A stretch of DNA of 64,000 bases from Sporosarcina luteola (GTDB taxonomy: Bacteria; Bacillota; Bacilli; Bacillales_A; Planococcaceae). The stretch lies in assembly GCA_014204635.1 (NCBI GenBank), contig JACHLS010000011.1, forward strand, positions 1 to 64,000. Reading direction: 5' to 3'. The position numbers and the translations under genes are program-made. Position 1 is the stretch's first letter, and each line of letters opens with the position of its first letter. Positions 1 through 8,130 of this stretch are shown here, piece after piece. The notes under the pieces are model-generated. The model ran no database searches. It had not been told where the DNA came from and saw only the letters and a list, made by a program, of their open reading frames with translations.

Positions 1-2
1 GA

Positions 3-488
3 TTCAAGCCGCATGATTTCTGTTTTTTTGAGATACAATCCGCAAATTCTGCCCTTGTTTGTATTTTAAAAAAGAGGAATTATGAAATCGATTCACATGA
101 CAGAAAAGTTCTCCTCAATAACGGTGAAAAGTGGATTCAGCTTAAATTACCTACAAGTGAACAAGAACTTTCAGATCTAAAAGTTATTAAAAATGAGTTA
201 TTTCTCATTATCGGTAACAAATTGTGGGTCTATAATCTACAAAATATGAGTTTGAATAAATTAACAACCACAATGCAAATAAGTCAGTTGATAAAAAAAG
301 GAGATAAATTATTCGGGGTTTCTGCGGAAGGAAATATTTACTCAATCAGTAAAGGCGGAAGTTCTTTAGAACATATAATAATTAGGTTGTTTTCAATCGG
401 AGACAAAATTGTCGCAGATGTAGAATCTACACAAAGAGGAATGTTGGTAGCAACAAGGCCTGATTTTATATGGGAAGAAATTAAATAA
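3..488 (+). CDS. Hypothetical protein, 3' part only (beta-propeller-like)
   Basis: The reading frame is open from the left edge of the window to a TAA at 486-488, so about 161 C-terminal residues are visible and the start lies outside. The translation alternates short hydrophobic strands with turns (KVLLNNGEKWIQL, NKLWVYNL, DKLFGVSAEGNIYSI), a pattern typical of WD/PQQ-like beta-propeller blades. An internal TTG at 222 is unlikely to be the real start because the upstream frame reads as protein with the same style. Function is unknown. It ends 8 bases before the ribosome binding site of the next small ORF. Confidence 0.55.
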   Translation, partial: FKPHDFCFFEIQSANSALVCILKKRNYEIDSHDRKVLLNNGEKWIQLKLPTSEQELSDLKVIKNELFLIIGNKLWVYNLQNMSLNKLTTTMQISQLIKKGDKLFGVSAEGNIYSISKGGSSLEHIIIRLFSIGDKIVADVESTQRGMLVATRPDFIWEEIK

Positions 489-511
489 AAGAAATTAGGA
501 GGAATGATTAC

Positions 512-622
512 TTGGTAAAGATTGCGGGTTTTCCACCTGAAGAACACCAGATACGCTTAAGGGGGCCAGTGTACATTGTTGGATATTCATCTGACTATTG
601 GGGAGATTTTATTTTTCAATAA
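512..622 (+). CDS. Small hypothetical protein, 36 aa
   Basis: An AGGAGG box at 497-502 sits 9 bases upstream of a TTG at 512, which opens a 36-codon frame ending with TAA at 620-622. The nearer ATG at 504 hits a stop after four codons. The peptide is unremarkable (starts VKIAGFPPEEHQIRL, ends WGDFIFQ) and I do not recognise it. It follows the preceding gene directly and is followed by a rho-independent terminator, so it could be the last gene of that operon or the truncated start of a larger lost gene. Confidence 0.35.
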   Translation: MVKIAGFPPEEHQIRLRGPVYIVGYSSDYWGDFIFQ

Positions 623-697
623 CAATAAACAACCGAATTGATGAAATATGAACGTTACATACACCTTCCAAGTACCGACTCAACCTCAAATCCGCAA

Positions 698-732
698 CGT
701 CTTTCCTCAACTTGAGGGGAAGCGTTTTTTTT
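698..732 (+). terminator. Rho-independent terminator
   Basis: A hairpin with TCCTCAA pairing with TTGAGGGGA and outer CG pairs is followed by eight T residues. It closes the first transcription unit before the SOS promoter of the polymerase gene. Confidence 0.75.
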
Positions 733-794
733 ATGTAAAAAAATGACACTTTCCTTGCATGTCCCATGTTTTACATAACTGGAAATAAAAAACC

Positions 795-844
795 TTGAAT
801 ACGGACAAACGTTCGGGGTATATTATGAAGGGAACTATTGTTCG
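795..844 (+). promoter_or_regulatory. SOS promoter with two LexA boxes
   Basis: A -35 TTGAAT (795-800) and a -10 TATATT (819-824) are 18 bp apart. Two near-perfect matches to the Bacillus LexA box CGAAC-N4-GTTCG overlap this promoter: CGGACAAACGTTCG at 802-815, in the spacer, and GGAACTATTGTTCG at 831-844, just after the expected start of transcription. Each has one mismatch. The downstream gene is a Y-family polymerase, a typical SOS target, so the site and the target support each other. Confidence 0.8.
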
Positions 845-859
845 TAGGAGGGGTGCGTA

Positions 860-2116
860 ATGTATAAGAATTTGCCGAACCGGCAGATCGTCTGTCTGGA
901 TATGAGAAGTTTTTATGCCAGCTGCGCGGCAGCCATCGAAGGGCTGGATGTTATGGAAACCCCCATCGCGGTGATCGGGAACATGGAACGCAAAGGTGGT
1001 GTGATTCTTGCCGCATCGCCACCCTTGAAAAATGAATTCGGCATCCGGACCGGCATGCGATTATTTGAAATTCCGGATGATCCGCGCATCCGGTTGATCG
1101 AGCCTAAGATGGGGTTTTTTCTGGATGTCTCCATGGCAATTACCCGCCATTTGAACCGCTTTGTTCCGAAAGAAGCTATCCATGTATACAGTGTCGATGA
1201 AAGCTTTATCGATTTGACAGGAACGGAGCGGCTTTGGGGCCCTCTTGAAGCCACGGTGCAGGCTATCCAAGACGAACTGGCCTCACAATATCAGCTGCCG
1301 TCCGCCTGCGGCATCGGCCCGAATATGCTGCTGGCAAAGCTCGCTTTGGACTTGGAAGCGAAAAAGACCGGAGTTGCCCGGTGGACATATGAAGACGTAC
1401 CTGAAAAGCTATGGCCGATCGCCCCACTCAGCAAAATGTGGGGGATTGGCAGCCGCTTAGAGAAGACGTTAAACAATATGGGCATCTTCTCTGTCGGCGA
1501 TCTGGCCCATGCTCCATTGGAACAGTTGGAAAAAAAGTTCGGCATTATGGGAAATCAATTATACCACCATGCCCATGGGCTTGATTTTTCAAGCGTCGAT
1601 ACAGCTCCGCTTGTCGAAGGGCAAATCAGCTATGGGAAAGGCCAGGTCCTGTTCCGGGACTATGAAAAGCGGGAAGATGTGCTGGCGGTCCTTTTGGAAA
1701 TGTGCGAGGATGTCGCTAAACGAGCCAGGGAAGCAGGGAAGGCCGGCCGTACCGTCCACCTATCCGTCGTCTACTCCAAGCGGGTGCTCGGGGGCGGGTT
1801 CAGCCGCTCTGCTTCGGTAAGTGAGTCGATGAATGACACGATGGGAATCTACCGGGTATGCACGGAACTGTTCGACCGCTTTCACGACGGACGGCCTGTG
1901 CGCCGCCTGGCCATCAGCCTGACGAACTTAGAGGATGAGCATTCCATGCAGCTCAGTTTTTTTGATGAACGGAAATGGCGAGATCGCAAACTCGGCGCCA
2001 CAATGGACACGTTGCGCAATAAATATGGTTCCGCTGCAGTGCTGCGTGCAGTGTCCTATACGGATGCCGGGACGGCGGTCCATCGGGCCAAACTCATCGG
2101 CGGGCATTACAAATGA
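860..2116 (+). CDS. uvrX: Y-family DNA polymerase (UvrX/YqjW type)
   Basis: The 418-residue product is a translesion DNA polymerase of the DinB/UmuC superfamily. The first catalytic acidic residue is in IVCLDMRSFYASCAA near residue 14, and the palm motif YSVDESFIDL lies near residue 113. A helix-hairpin-helix segment follows (MWGIGSRLEKTLNNMGI) and then the little-finger domain. Length and motif spelling fit the UvrX/YqjW subgroup of Bacillus and its phages better than DinB. ATG 860 has AGGAGG at 846-851. The promoter carries two LexA boxes, so induction by DNA damage is expected. YolD proteins often pair with this subgroup, and a YolD-like gene lies at 3763 beyond an intervening MFS gene. 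Confidence 0.88.
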   Translation: MYKNLPNRQIVCLDMRSFYASCAAAIEGLDVMETPIAVIGNMERKGGVILAASPPLKNEFGIRTGMRLFEIPDDPRIRLIEPKMGFFLDVSMAITRHLNRFVPKEAIHVYSVDESFIDLTGTERLWGPLEATVQAIQDELASQYQLPSACGIGPNMLLAKLALDLEAKKTGVARWTYEDVPEKLWPIAPLSKMWGIGSRLEKTLNNMGIFSVGDLAHAPLEQLEKKFGIMGNQLYHHAHGLDFSSVDTAPLVEGQISYGKGQVLFRDYEKREDVLAVLLEMCEDVAKRAREAGKAGRTVHLSVVYSKRVLGGGFSRSASVSESMNDTMGIYRVCTELFDRFHDGRPVRRLAISLTNLEDEHSMQLSFFDERKWRDRKLGATMDTLRNKYGSAAVLRAVSYTDAGTAVHRAKLIGGHYK

Positions 2117-2120
2117 AAGA

Positions 2121-2143
2121 CCGTCCGGAACGCTGCCGGACGG
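2121..2143. terminator. Hairpin between convergent genes
   Basis: CCGTCCGG at 2121-2128 pairs with CCGGACGG at 2136-2143 in the 35-bp gap between the convergent polymerase and MFS genes. There is no strong T run on either side (only TCTTTCATTTGT on the minus strand), so it is a probable but weak shared terminator. Confidence 0.45.
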
Positions 2144-2151
2144 CCGGGAGG

Positions 2152-3348
2152 TCAATTCGTTTGTAAATGGTGTCGGTATCTCCATGCGTAGAGAGCAGAG
2201 AGAGCGAGCAAAGCGGAAGCCAGCATATACACGAGCCGCGCCCCTGCGAATTCAGCAAGCGCTCCGAAAGCCAAGGAGCCTGCTGCGAACAATATGGAGA
2301 TGATAGTTTGCTGCACGGCATAGATCTTAGGCAATTCCTCGGCGGCAGCCTCTTTTTGCAAAGTAGCATCAGTCAAAATGCCTTTCCACTGTTGAAACAT
2401 GCCGATGCATCCGACGAGGACGAGGGAGAGCCATGGCCAGGGCGCCGTTCCGAATAGCGCAGTAAGAAGGCTGATGCCGGCAGTGGATACCAAAATGCCC
2501 CGCTTCAGGGAATTCTCGATAAGCGGCGCGAAACGCGAGCACATGATACCGCCCGCGAGCATGCCGATAAAGAATGTTGTATTGATATACCCCCACCAAG
2601 CTTCGTTTTTTTTGAGCACTTCCGTCACAAACACATAGAGGATGGAAGCAATCCAGGCAACATTCGCTACCGCTTCGAAGGCAATGAGAACGTGCAGGCT
2701 TCTATACAAAGGGCACTTCCACACAAGACGCCAGCCTGCCGTCAATTCACCGGCGGGTTTTCTTTCCCCTGTTTGCGGAGAAAATCTGACGGGATCGTGA
2801 ATCCTCGCCAGCAGGGCGATGGCGCATATATATAGCACGCCAGTCAACAGCAGGATAAACGGGCCAGTGGTCCCTGCTACAATCACCCCGCCCACTGCCC
2901 ACGCGCCTAAATTGACCGTTTCGGACACAACGGAAAAGAAACTGTTCGCCTTCACCAAATCCTCCTTCGGCACAAGCCGCGGCAGCATGGCATGGCTCGC
3001 AGGAGCTGCCCAGCCATCAAGAAAGGCGATAACAAATACAAGGCTTAGTAAGACAACTGTGTTTGCGGCCGGCCCGCCGGCATAGAAGATGAGCAACCAG
3101 AGCACAATCGTTTTCAACGTTTGGGACGTGACGAGCAATCTCTTCAACGAAAAGCGGTTCATTAAAAGCGGGGAAAGGAACCCGCTTACAAAACGTGCCA
3201 TCATATTGACGAATGGAATGAGGGCCAGCACAAATGGAGATCCGGACTGGCTATATAAAATAGCAATCAGTCCTACAATGTAGAAGGTGTCTCCGCAATC
3301 GGCAATCGCCTGGCTCATCCATAGGAAACGGAAAGAGTGATGTTTCAT
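2152..3348 (-). CDS. MFS permease
   Basis: The 398-residue protein begins MKHHSFRFLWMSQAIADCGD, the usual cytoplasmic lead-in and first helix of small drug-type major facilitator permeases. About twelve hydrophobic segments follow, with a charged central loop (residues ~190-205, DPVRFSPQTGERKPAG). A conserved-looking RFVSGFLSPLLMNRF segment lies after helix 2. It is probably an efflux permease, but the substrate cannot be read from sequence. It runs against the polymerase gene and separates it from the YolD-like gene. Confidence 0.8.
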   Translation of the reverse strand: MKHHSFRFLWMSQAIADCGDTFYIVGLIAILYSQSGSPFVLALIPFVNMMARFVSGFLSPLLMNRFSLKRLLVTSQTLKTIVLWLLIFYAGGPAANTVVLLSLVFVIAFLDGWAAPASHAMLPRLVPKEDLVKANSFFSVVSETVNLGAWAVGGVIVAGTTGPFILLLTGVLYICAIALLARIHDPVRFSPQTGERKPAGELTAGWRLVWKCPLYRSLHVLIAFEAVANVAWIASILYVFVTEVLKKNEAWWGYINTTFFIGMLAGGIMCSRFAPLIENSLKRGILVSTAGISLLTALFGTAPWPWLSLVLVGCIGMFQQWKGILTDATLQKEAAAEELPKIYAVQQTIISILFAAGSLAFGALAEFAGARLVYMLASALLALSALYAWRYRHHLQTN

Positions 3349-3549
3349 TCATTTACAGCCCCTTTTCAATCAACTTGGTGATTTTGATGAAAAGAGCAGG
3401 CTCACATTGTTTCTCATACCTCCTTTTCGATGAAGAGCAAGGTGCTTGTCAATGAATAATGAAATAAACTTTCCCCATGTAGCATCAGACAGCTGGAAAG
3501 GGACAGCCAGAATGAAAGACATCAATTCCGTAGAGATGGTTCAGGTCAG

Positions 3550-3690
3550 CTAAATCATTTTCCAACTTGCGATTATTTTCATCAAGCCGGTGGAATGAAT
3601 CGCATTGCGCCCGACCCAGAACAGGACAAAAGAAAAGACGACACAAGTGAAAATCGGTATCAAGATGAATGTCGTCGGATCTAGCGGCAT
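3550..3690 (-). CDS. Small predicted membrane protein, 46 aa
   Basis: This short minus-strand frame encodes one hydrophobic helix (TTFILIPIFTCVVFSFVLFW) followed by a positively charged tail (VGRNAIHSTGLMKIIASWK), a typical single-span small membrane protein. ATG 3690 has AAAGAGAG about 9 bases upstream. An in-frame ATG at 3699 is too close to that box. The stop is at 3550-3552. It lies alone between the MFS and YolD-like genes. I do not recognise a family. The remaining bases of this gap (3349-3549) show nothing else. Confidence 0.45.
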   Translation of the reverse strand: MPLDPTTFILIPIFTCVVFSFVLFWVGRNAIHSTGLMKIIASWKMI

Positions 3691-3762
3691 GATTGGCATC
3701 TCTCTTTCAAATTATTTTTAGTATATCATATGATTTCCAATTGCAGGAAGGAGCCGATAACA

Positions 3763-4095
3763 ATGATCCGGGACCGTGGAAACATAAAATGGACAGCAAT
3801 GATGCTTCCCGAGCATATTCAGCAATTGCGCGAATGGCAGGCCGAAGATGGAAAGGCAGTCAGAGAAACACCTGATGAACAACAGCTAGAGGAGTGGAAT
3901 TACAAAATTGGAGAGTCAGTGGAAAGAGGGCTGCCACTTTCCATTGAATTTTGGCAATGCTCGGAAGTAAGAAAGGTGAATGGGTTTATCCAAAAGATCG
4001 ATGCGTTTCAAGGGATGCTCCAAATCGGCATGAAACCAGGTCTAACACAAGGCGTGCCGTTTGTCGATATAAAAAGTATTTCAGAAATCGAATAA
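3763..4095 (+). CDS. YolD-like family protein
   Basis: The 110-residue product begins MIRDRGNIKWTAMMLPEH, the characteristic N-terminus of the YolD family, whose genes commonly accompany Y-family polymerases of the UvrX type. The start is ATG 3763, with GGAAGGAG at 3746-3753. An in-frame upstream ATG at 3730 lacks a binding site. The C-terminal half is beta-rich (VRKVNGFIQKIDAFQGMLQIG). The molecular role of YolD is not established. A link to the polymerase at 860 is likely by family, although an inverted MFS gene lies between them. Confidence 0.8.
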   Translation: MIRDRGNIKWTAMMLPEHIQQLREWQAEDGKAVRETPDEQQLEEWNYKIGESVERGLPLSIEFWQCSEVRKVNGFIQKIDAFQGMLQIGMKPGLTQGVPFVDIKSISEIE

Positions 4096-4184
4096 TTTAA
4101 GTTTCGTACCTTTTCTATTGTTCAGACTTTTGGTAGACTATTTGAGGACCATATAGAAAGAGACAAAAGGGTAGGGGGAGTCGT

Positions 4185-5939
4185 GTGAAAGTTTTAGTTC
4201 AACTGAGCTGGTTTTTCAAACAGCGCCGGAAGCAATACGGTCTAGGCATTGCAGCGCTTGTATTCGTTTCCTTGCTGCAATTGCTGCCGCCGAAAATCAT
4301 TGGTTTCATAGTCGATGATATTACAGAAGGGACATTGACCTCTTCAGAACTCATCCGGTGGCTGATCATCTTGGCGGCGGCGGGCGTGTTAATGTACATA
4401 TCCCGTTATTATTGGCGGGTCATGATTTTTGGATCAGCCGTCTTGTTATCGAGGACAATGCGGGAAAAATTATTCAACCATTTTACGAGGATGTCACCGT
4501 CGTTCTATCAGAAACGCCGAGTCGGGGATTTGATGGCGCATGCGACAAATGACATTAATGCGGTACAACAGACTGCGGGAATGGGCATTCTGACACTGGT
4601 CGATTCTATTTCGACTGGCGGTTTCGTCATTTTAACGATGGCCTTGACGATTAATTGGAAATTGACCCTAATTGCATTGATTCCATTTCCATTTATGATT
4701 TTTCTGACGAGTTATTATGGCCGGCTGCTCCGAAAGAAGTTCCGTTTTGCCCAGGAAGCGTTCTCGAGCTTGAATGATAAGACACAAGAGAGCATTTCAG
4801 GCATTAAGGTCATTAAGACATTCGGACAGCAAAAAGAAGATATCCAGGATTTTACGGATCTATCGACAGATGTGGTTGCGAAAAATATGAGAGTGGCCAA
4901 GGTCGATGCGTTATTTGACCCCACGATAACTGGAATTTTTGCAATTTCCTATATACTTTCGTTCTTTTTCGGAACGAAGTTCATTATTGCGGAAGATATG
5001 ACAATCGGGGATATGGTTGCATTCAGTACATATCTTGGGCTATTAATATGGCCAATGCTTGCATTCGGCTTCCTGTTCAATATAGTGGAACGCGGGAATG
5101 CCTCGTACAGCCGGATTTCAGAGCTTCTTTCCATCACGCCGGAAATTCAGGATGTGGCAGGCGCGATTGCAGATCGGCCAGAAGGAGATTTGCATTTTGA
5201 TATCGATGAATTCAAGTTTCCCGAGGATGAAGCACCCGCCTTGCAGGATGTCCATTTTACATTGAGACGTGGAGAGACACTCGGGATTGTCGGCAAAACC
5301 GGTTCGGGAAAGACCGCCATCTTAAAGCTTTTACTGCGGGAGTTTGAAGGATATAAAGGAAGCATCGTGTACGGCGGACATCCGATCAACCAATACAAAC
5401 AGCAAAGTTTAAGGAGTTCTATTGGATACGTGCCGCAAGACCACTTCCTCTTTTCGACGACTGTGGCAGAAAATATTGCGTTCACCAATCCGAAGGTCGA
5501 CCGAGAAAAGATTTACGAGGCAGCCCGTCTCGCGCATATCCACGAAGACATTTTAGGATTTGCGGAAGGATATGAAACCGTTGTGGGAGAACGGGGCGTT
5601 TCCTTGTCAGGCGGACAGAAGCAGCGGATTTCTATCGCCCGGGCACTGATTATGCAGCCAGAATTATTGATTTTGGATGATTCGTTATCAGCAGTTGATG
5701 CGAAAACGGAAGAAGCGATTTTGGAAGCATTAAAGCAGACGCGAACTGGCGAAACGACCATTATTACGTCTCACCGCCTGAGTGCCATCCAGCATGCCCA
5801 TAAAATCATCGTCTTGGAAGAAGGAACTATTATCGAGGCCGGCACCCACGATGATTTGATTGCCTTGGATGGCAAGTATAAAGAAATGTATGACCTGCAA
5901 CAACTGGAAGTGCTCGTTGAACAAGGGGGTGAGGAATAA
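4185..5939 (+). CDS. ABC exporter half-subunit, BmrC/YheI-like
   Basis: The 584-residue half-transporter has six N-terminal membrane helices (to about residue 310) and a C-terminal nucleotide-binding domain. Walker A is GKTGSGKTAI, the signature is LSGGQKQR, and Walker B is LLILDDSLSAVD. The residue after Walker B is Asp instead of the catalytic Glu, as in the degenerate-site partner of heterodimeric exporters such as B. subtilis BmrC. Sequence runs such as NDLMA-type cytoplasmic loops and SGIKVIKTF support the exporter class. The start is GTG 4185 behind AGGGGGAG. It ends one base into the next subunit, so the pair is translationally coupled. Confidence 0.85.
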   Translation: MKVLVQLSWFFKQRRKQYGLGIAALVFVSLLQLLPPKIIGFIVDDITEGTLTSSELIRWLIILAAAGVLMYISRYYWRVMIFGSAVLLSRTMREKLFNHFTRMSPSFYQKRRVGDLMAHATNDINAVQQTAGMGILTLVDSISTGGFVILTMALTINWKLTLIALIPFPFMIFLTSYYGRLLRKKFRFAQEAFSSLNDKTQESISGIKVIKTFGQQKEDIQDFTDLSTDVVAKNMRVAKVDALFDPTITGIFAISYILSFFFGTKFIIAEDMTIGDMVAFSTYLGLLIWPMLAFGFLFNIVERGNASYSRISELLSITPEIQDVAGAIADRPEGDLHFDIDEFKFPEDEAPALQDVHFTLRRGETLGIVGKTGSGKTAILKLLLREFEGYKGSIVYGGHPINQYKQQSLRSSIGYVPQDHFLFSTTVAENIAFTNPKVDREKIYEAARLAHIHEDILGFAEGYETVVGERGVSLSGGQKQRISIARALIMQPELLILDDSLSAVDAKTEEAILEALKQTRTGETTIITSHRLSAIQHAHKIIVLEEGTIIEAGTHDDLIALDGKYKEMYDLQQLEVLVEQGGEE

Positions 5940-7726
5940 TGTCCATTGAAAAACAGCCAAAACTGACAGCAAAGGATCAATGGATCGTATTCAAGCGGTT
6001 ATTGAGATACGCCATTCCTCATAAGGCAAGCATTACGGTCGCGCTGATCCTGCTCGTCCTGACGGTGACGGGAAGCATTGTAGGCCCGTTGCTCATCCAA
6101 TCATTTATCGATAATTATTTGACGCCAGAAAATTTTCCGAAGAAAGAAGTACTGGCGTTGGCGCTTATTTATATCGGGCTTCAACTGTTCATAGTCGTTG
6201 TCTCCTATTTCCAATCACTCCGTTTTCAGGCGATTGCCTTAAAGGTCATCCAGCAGATGCGGATTGATGTATTTACAAAAGTACAAGGACTCGGCATGCG
6301 CTACTTTGACAAAACACCTGCAGGCAGTATCGTATCGCGGGTAACAAACGATACCGAGTCGATCAAAGAGATGTTTGTCAGCGTAATCGTTACATTCCTG
6401 CAAGCAATCTTTGTCATATTTGGCGTCTACTTCGCCCTATTCGCTCTCGATGTGAAACTTGCATTCATGTCAATGGGATTGCTGCCGTTATTTATGATCA
6501 TCATCATTGTATATCGGCGGTACAGTGCGGATTTCTACCAGGATATCCGTGAACGGCTTAGCCAATTGAATGCCAAAATAGCGGAGTCGCTGTCTGGCAT
6601 GGGAATGATCCAGGCGTTCCGGCAAGAGGAACGTCTGGCGAAGGAATTCGATGATATCAATGAAGGGCATTACCGGGCAGGCATGCGGAATATTAAGTTT
6701 GACAGCCTCCTGCTTGGACCGTTTATCGATTTGCTATACGCGATTGCAATCGTCTTCGTTCTCGGCTATTTCGGATTCATGTCGCTAGAAAATGCCGTAG
6801 ATGTCGGGATTATTTATGCATTCACTACATTAATTGGCCGTTTATTTCAGCCGGTACAGCAAGTGATGCAGCGTCTCTCCATTTTCCAGCAGGCGCTTGT
6901 CTCGGCGTCCCGGGTGTTCAAACTGATGGATGATCCGGATATGGAGCCGAGCCAGACGGACCAAGCAAAGGAACGGATTCTGGAGGGGACACTTGAATTC
7001 CGGGATGTTACGTTTTCCTATGACGGTAAAAATGACGTGTTGAAACATATTTCATTCACTGCAAACGCCGGCGAAACGGTCGCCCTGGTTGGCCATACAG
7101 GAAGCGGCAAGAGCTCTATCATCAATTTGCTCATGCGTTTTTATGAGTACAACCAAGGGGAAATCCTAGTGGACGGTAAATCACTGAAGGATTACCCGAA
7201 AGAGGAACTCCGCCAGAAGGTTGGTCTCGTCCTGCAGGATCCATTCCTGTTCTATGGCGATATCGAAAGCAATATCCGGTTGCACAACAAGGAAATGTCA
7301 TCAGAAGAGGTTCGGGCAGCAGCGGAGTTTGTCCGTGCCAATGAATTTATCGAAAAGCTGCCGGATAAATACTCACAGAAGGTGACGGAGCGGGGCTCTA
7401 CGTTCTCTAGCGGACAACGCCAGCTAGTTGCCTTTGCCCGCACGATCGCGACCAATCCAAAAATACTCGTATTGGACGAAGCAACTGCCAATATTGACAC
7501 GGAAACGGAAGTCGCTATCCAGGCAAGCTTGGAAAAAATGCGGAAAGGCCGGACGACGATTGCGATTGCCCACAGACTGAGTACCATCCAGGATGCTGAA
7601 CTGATCTTAGTGCTGCACCAAGGGGAAATCGTCGAACGGGGTAATCACCAGCAGCTCCTCGCGCAAAAAGGGCTGTATTACATGATGTACCAATTGCAAA
7701 ATGGATTGCTGGATGATGCGATGTAA
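5939..7726 (+). CDS. ABC exporter half-subunit, BmrD/YheH-like
   Basis: This 595-residue partner has six membrane helices and an ATPase domain with Walker A GHTGSGKSS, signature FSSGQRQL and Walker B ILVLDEATANID. It retains the catalytic Glu that the upstream subunit lacks. Its signature is non-canonical (SSGQ instead of SGGQ). Together the two form one canonical and one degenerate ATP site, as in BmrCD-type multidrug exporters. It is about 80 residues shorter than B. subtilis BmrD. The start ATG at 5939 overlaps the preceding stop. A strong terminator follows at 7758. Confidence 0.85.
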   Translation: MSIEKQPKLTAKDQWIVFKRLLRYAIPHKASITVALILLVLTVTGSIVGPLLIQSFIDNYLTPENFPKKEVLALALIYIGLQLFIVVVSYFQSLRFQAIALKVIQQMRIDVFTKVQGLGMRYFDKTPAGSIVSRVTNDTESIKEMFVSVIVTFLQAIFVIFGVYFALFALDVKLAFMSMGLLPLFMIIIIVYRRYSADFYQDIRERLSQLNAKIAESLSGMGMIQAFRQEERLAKEFDDINEGHYRAGMRNIKFDSLLLGPFIDLLYAIAIVFVLGYFGFMSLENAVDVGIIYAFTTLIGRLFQPVQQVMQRLSIFQQALVSASRVFKLMDDPDMEPSQTDQAKERILEGTLEFRDVTFSYDGKNDVLKHISFTANAGETVALVGHTGSGKSSIINLLMRFYEYNQGEILVDGKSLKDYPKEELRQKVGLVLQDPFLFYGDIESNIRLHNKEMSSEEVRAAAEFVRANEFIEKLPDKYSQKVTERGSTFSSGQRQLVAFARTIATNPKILVLDEATANIDTETEVAIQASLEKMRKGRTTIAIAHRLSTIQDAELILVLHQGEIVERGNHQQLLAQKGLYYMMYQLQNGLLDDAM

Positions 7727-7757
7727 GAGGGCAGTCTTATAGAGGTAAAGTTCCAGG

Positions 7758-7798
7758 CGGCAAGCGAACTCGACAACGGGTTTGCTTGCCGTTTTTTA
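7758..7798 (+). terminator. Rho-independent terminator of the exporter operon
   Basis: CGGCAAGC pairs with GCTTGCCG across a 15-19 base loop and is followed by TTTTTT. Confidence 0.85.
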
Positions 7799-7854
7799 TT
7801 GTGGAAGAAAGAAGCAGAGCCTTGTTCGGTTGTAAAGAATGTCGAATGAATTGA

Positions 7855-7985
7855 ATTGGCCGGCTTCAGTTATTTGGCGTAATATGAGAATGATTTGGCA
7901 CGTGGTTACATGATTTGGCGGAGAGTAATACCAATTTGGCGCAATCGCTTTATTATTTGGCACCCGGTACACACCCATTTCGGCG
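7855..7985. repeat. Phased array of ATTTGGCR motifs, ~21-bp period
   Basis: The octamer ATTTGGCG or ATTTGGCA starts at 7872, 7893, 7913, 7934 and 7955, with a variant ATTTCGGCG at 7977 and a degenerate ATTGGCCG at 7855. The spacings are 21, 20, 21, 21 and 22 bp, close to two helical turns, so all copies would face the same side of the DNA. The bases between copies are not conserved, and the 20/22-bp steps exclude a repeated protein reading frame. It lies in the 330-bp gap between the exporter terminator and ccdA. It looks like a multi-site binding region for a DNA-binding protein. I know of no named regulator with this site. Confidence 0.6.
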
Positions 7986-8130
7986 CCACATAAAAGGCGT
8001 TCCCATAAAGTACTTGCCATTGCTATGCAAACGCTCCACCCGAATGTCATAAACTGTTCACAGGTAAAATCAACGTATTTCCGCAATGGATTTGGTACGA
8101 TGAGAAGAGAATATTAAAGGGGAGAGAAGG

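Noticed and set aside
7796-8086. Minus-strand 96-codon frame across the ATTTGGCR array
   Set aside because: The repeat spacing is not a multiple of three throughout, there is no binding site and the translation resembles nothing known. The array is better explained as DNA-level sites.
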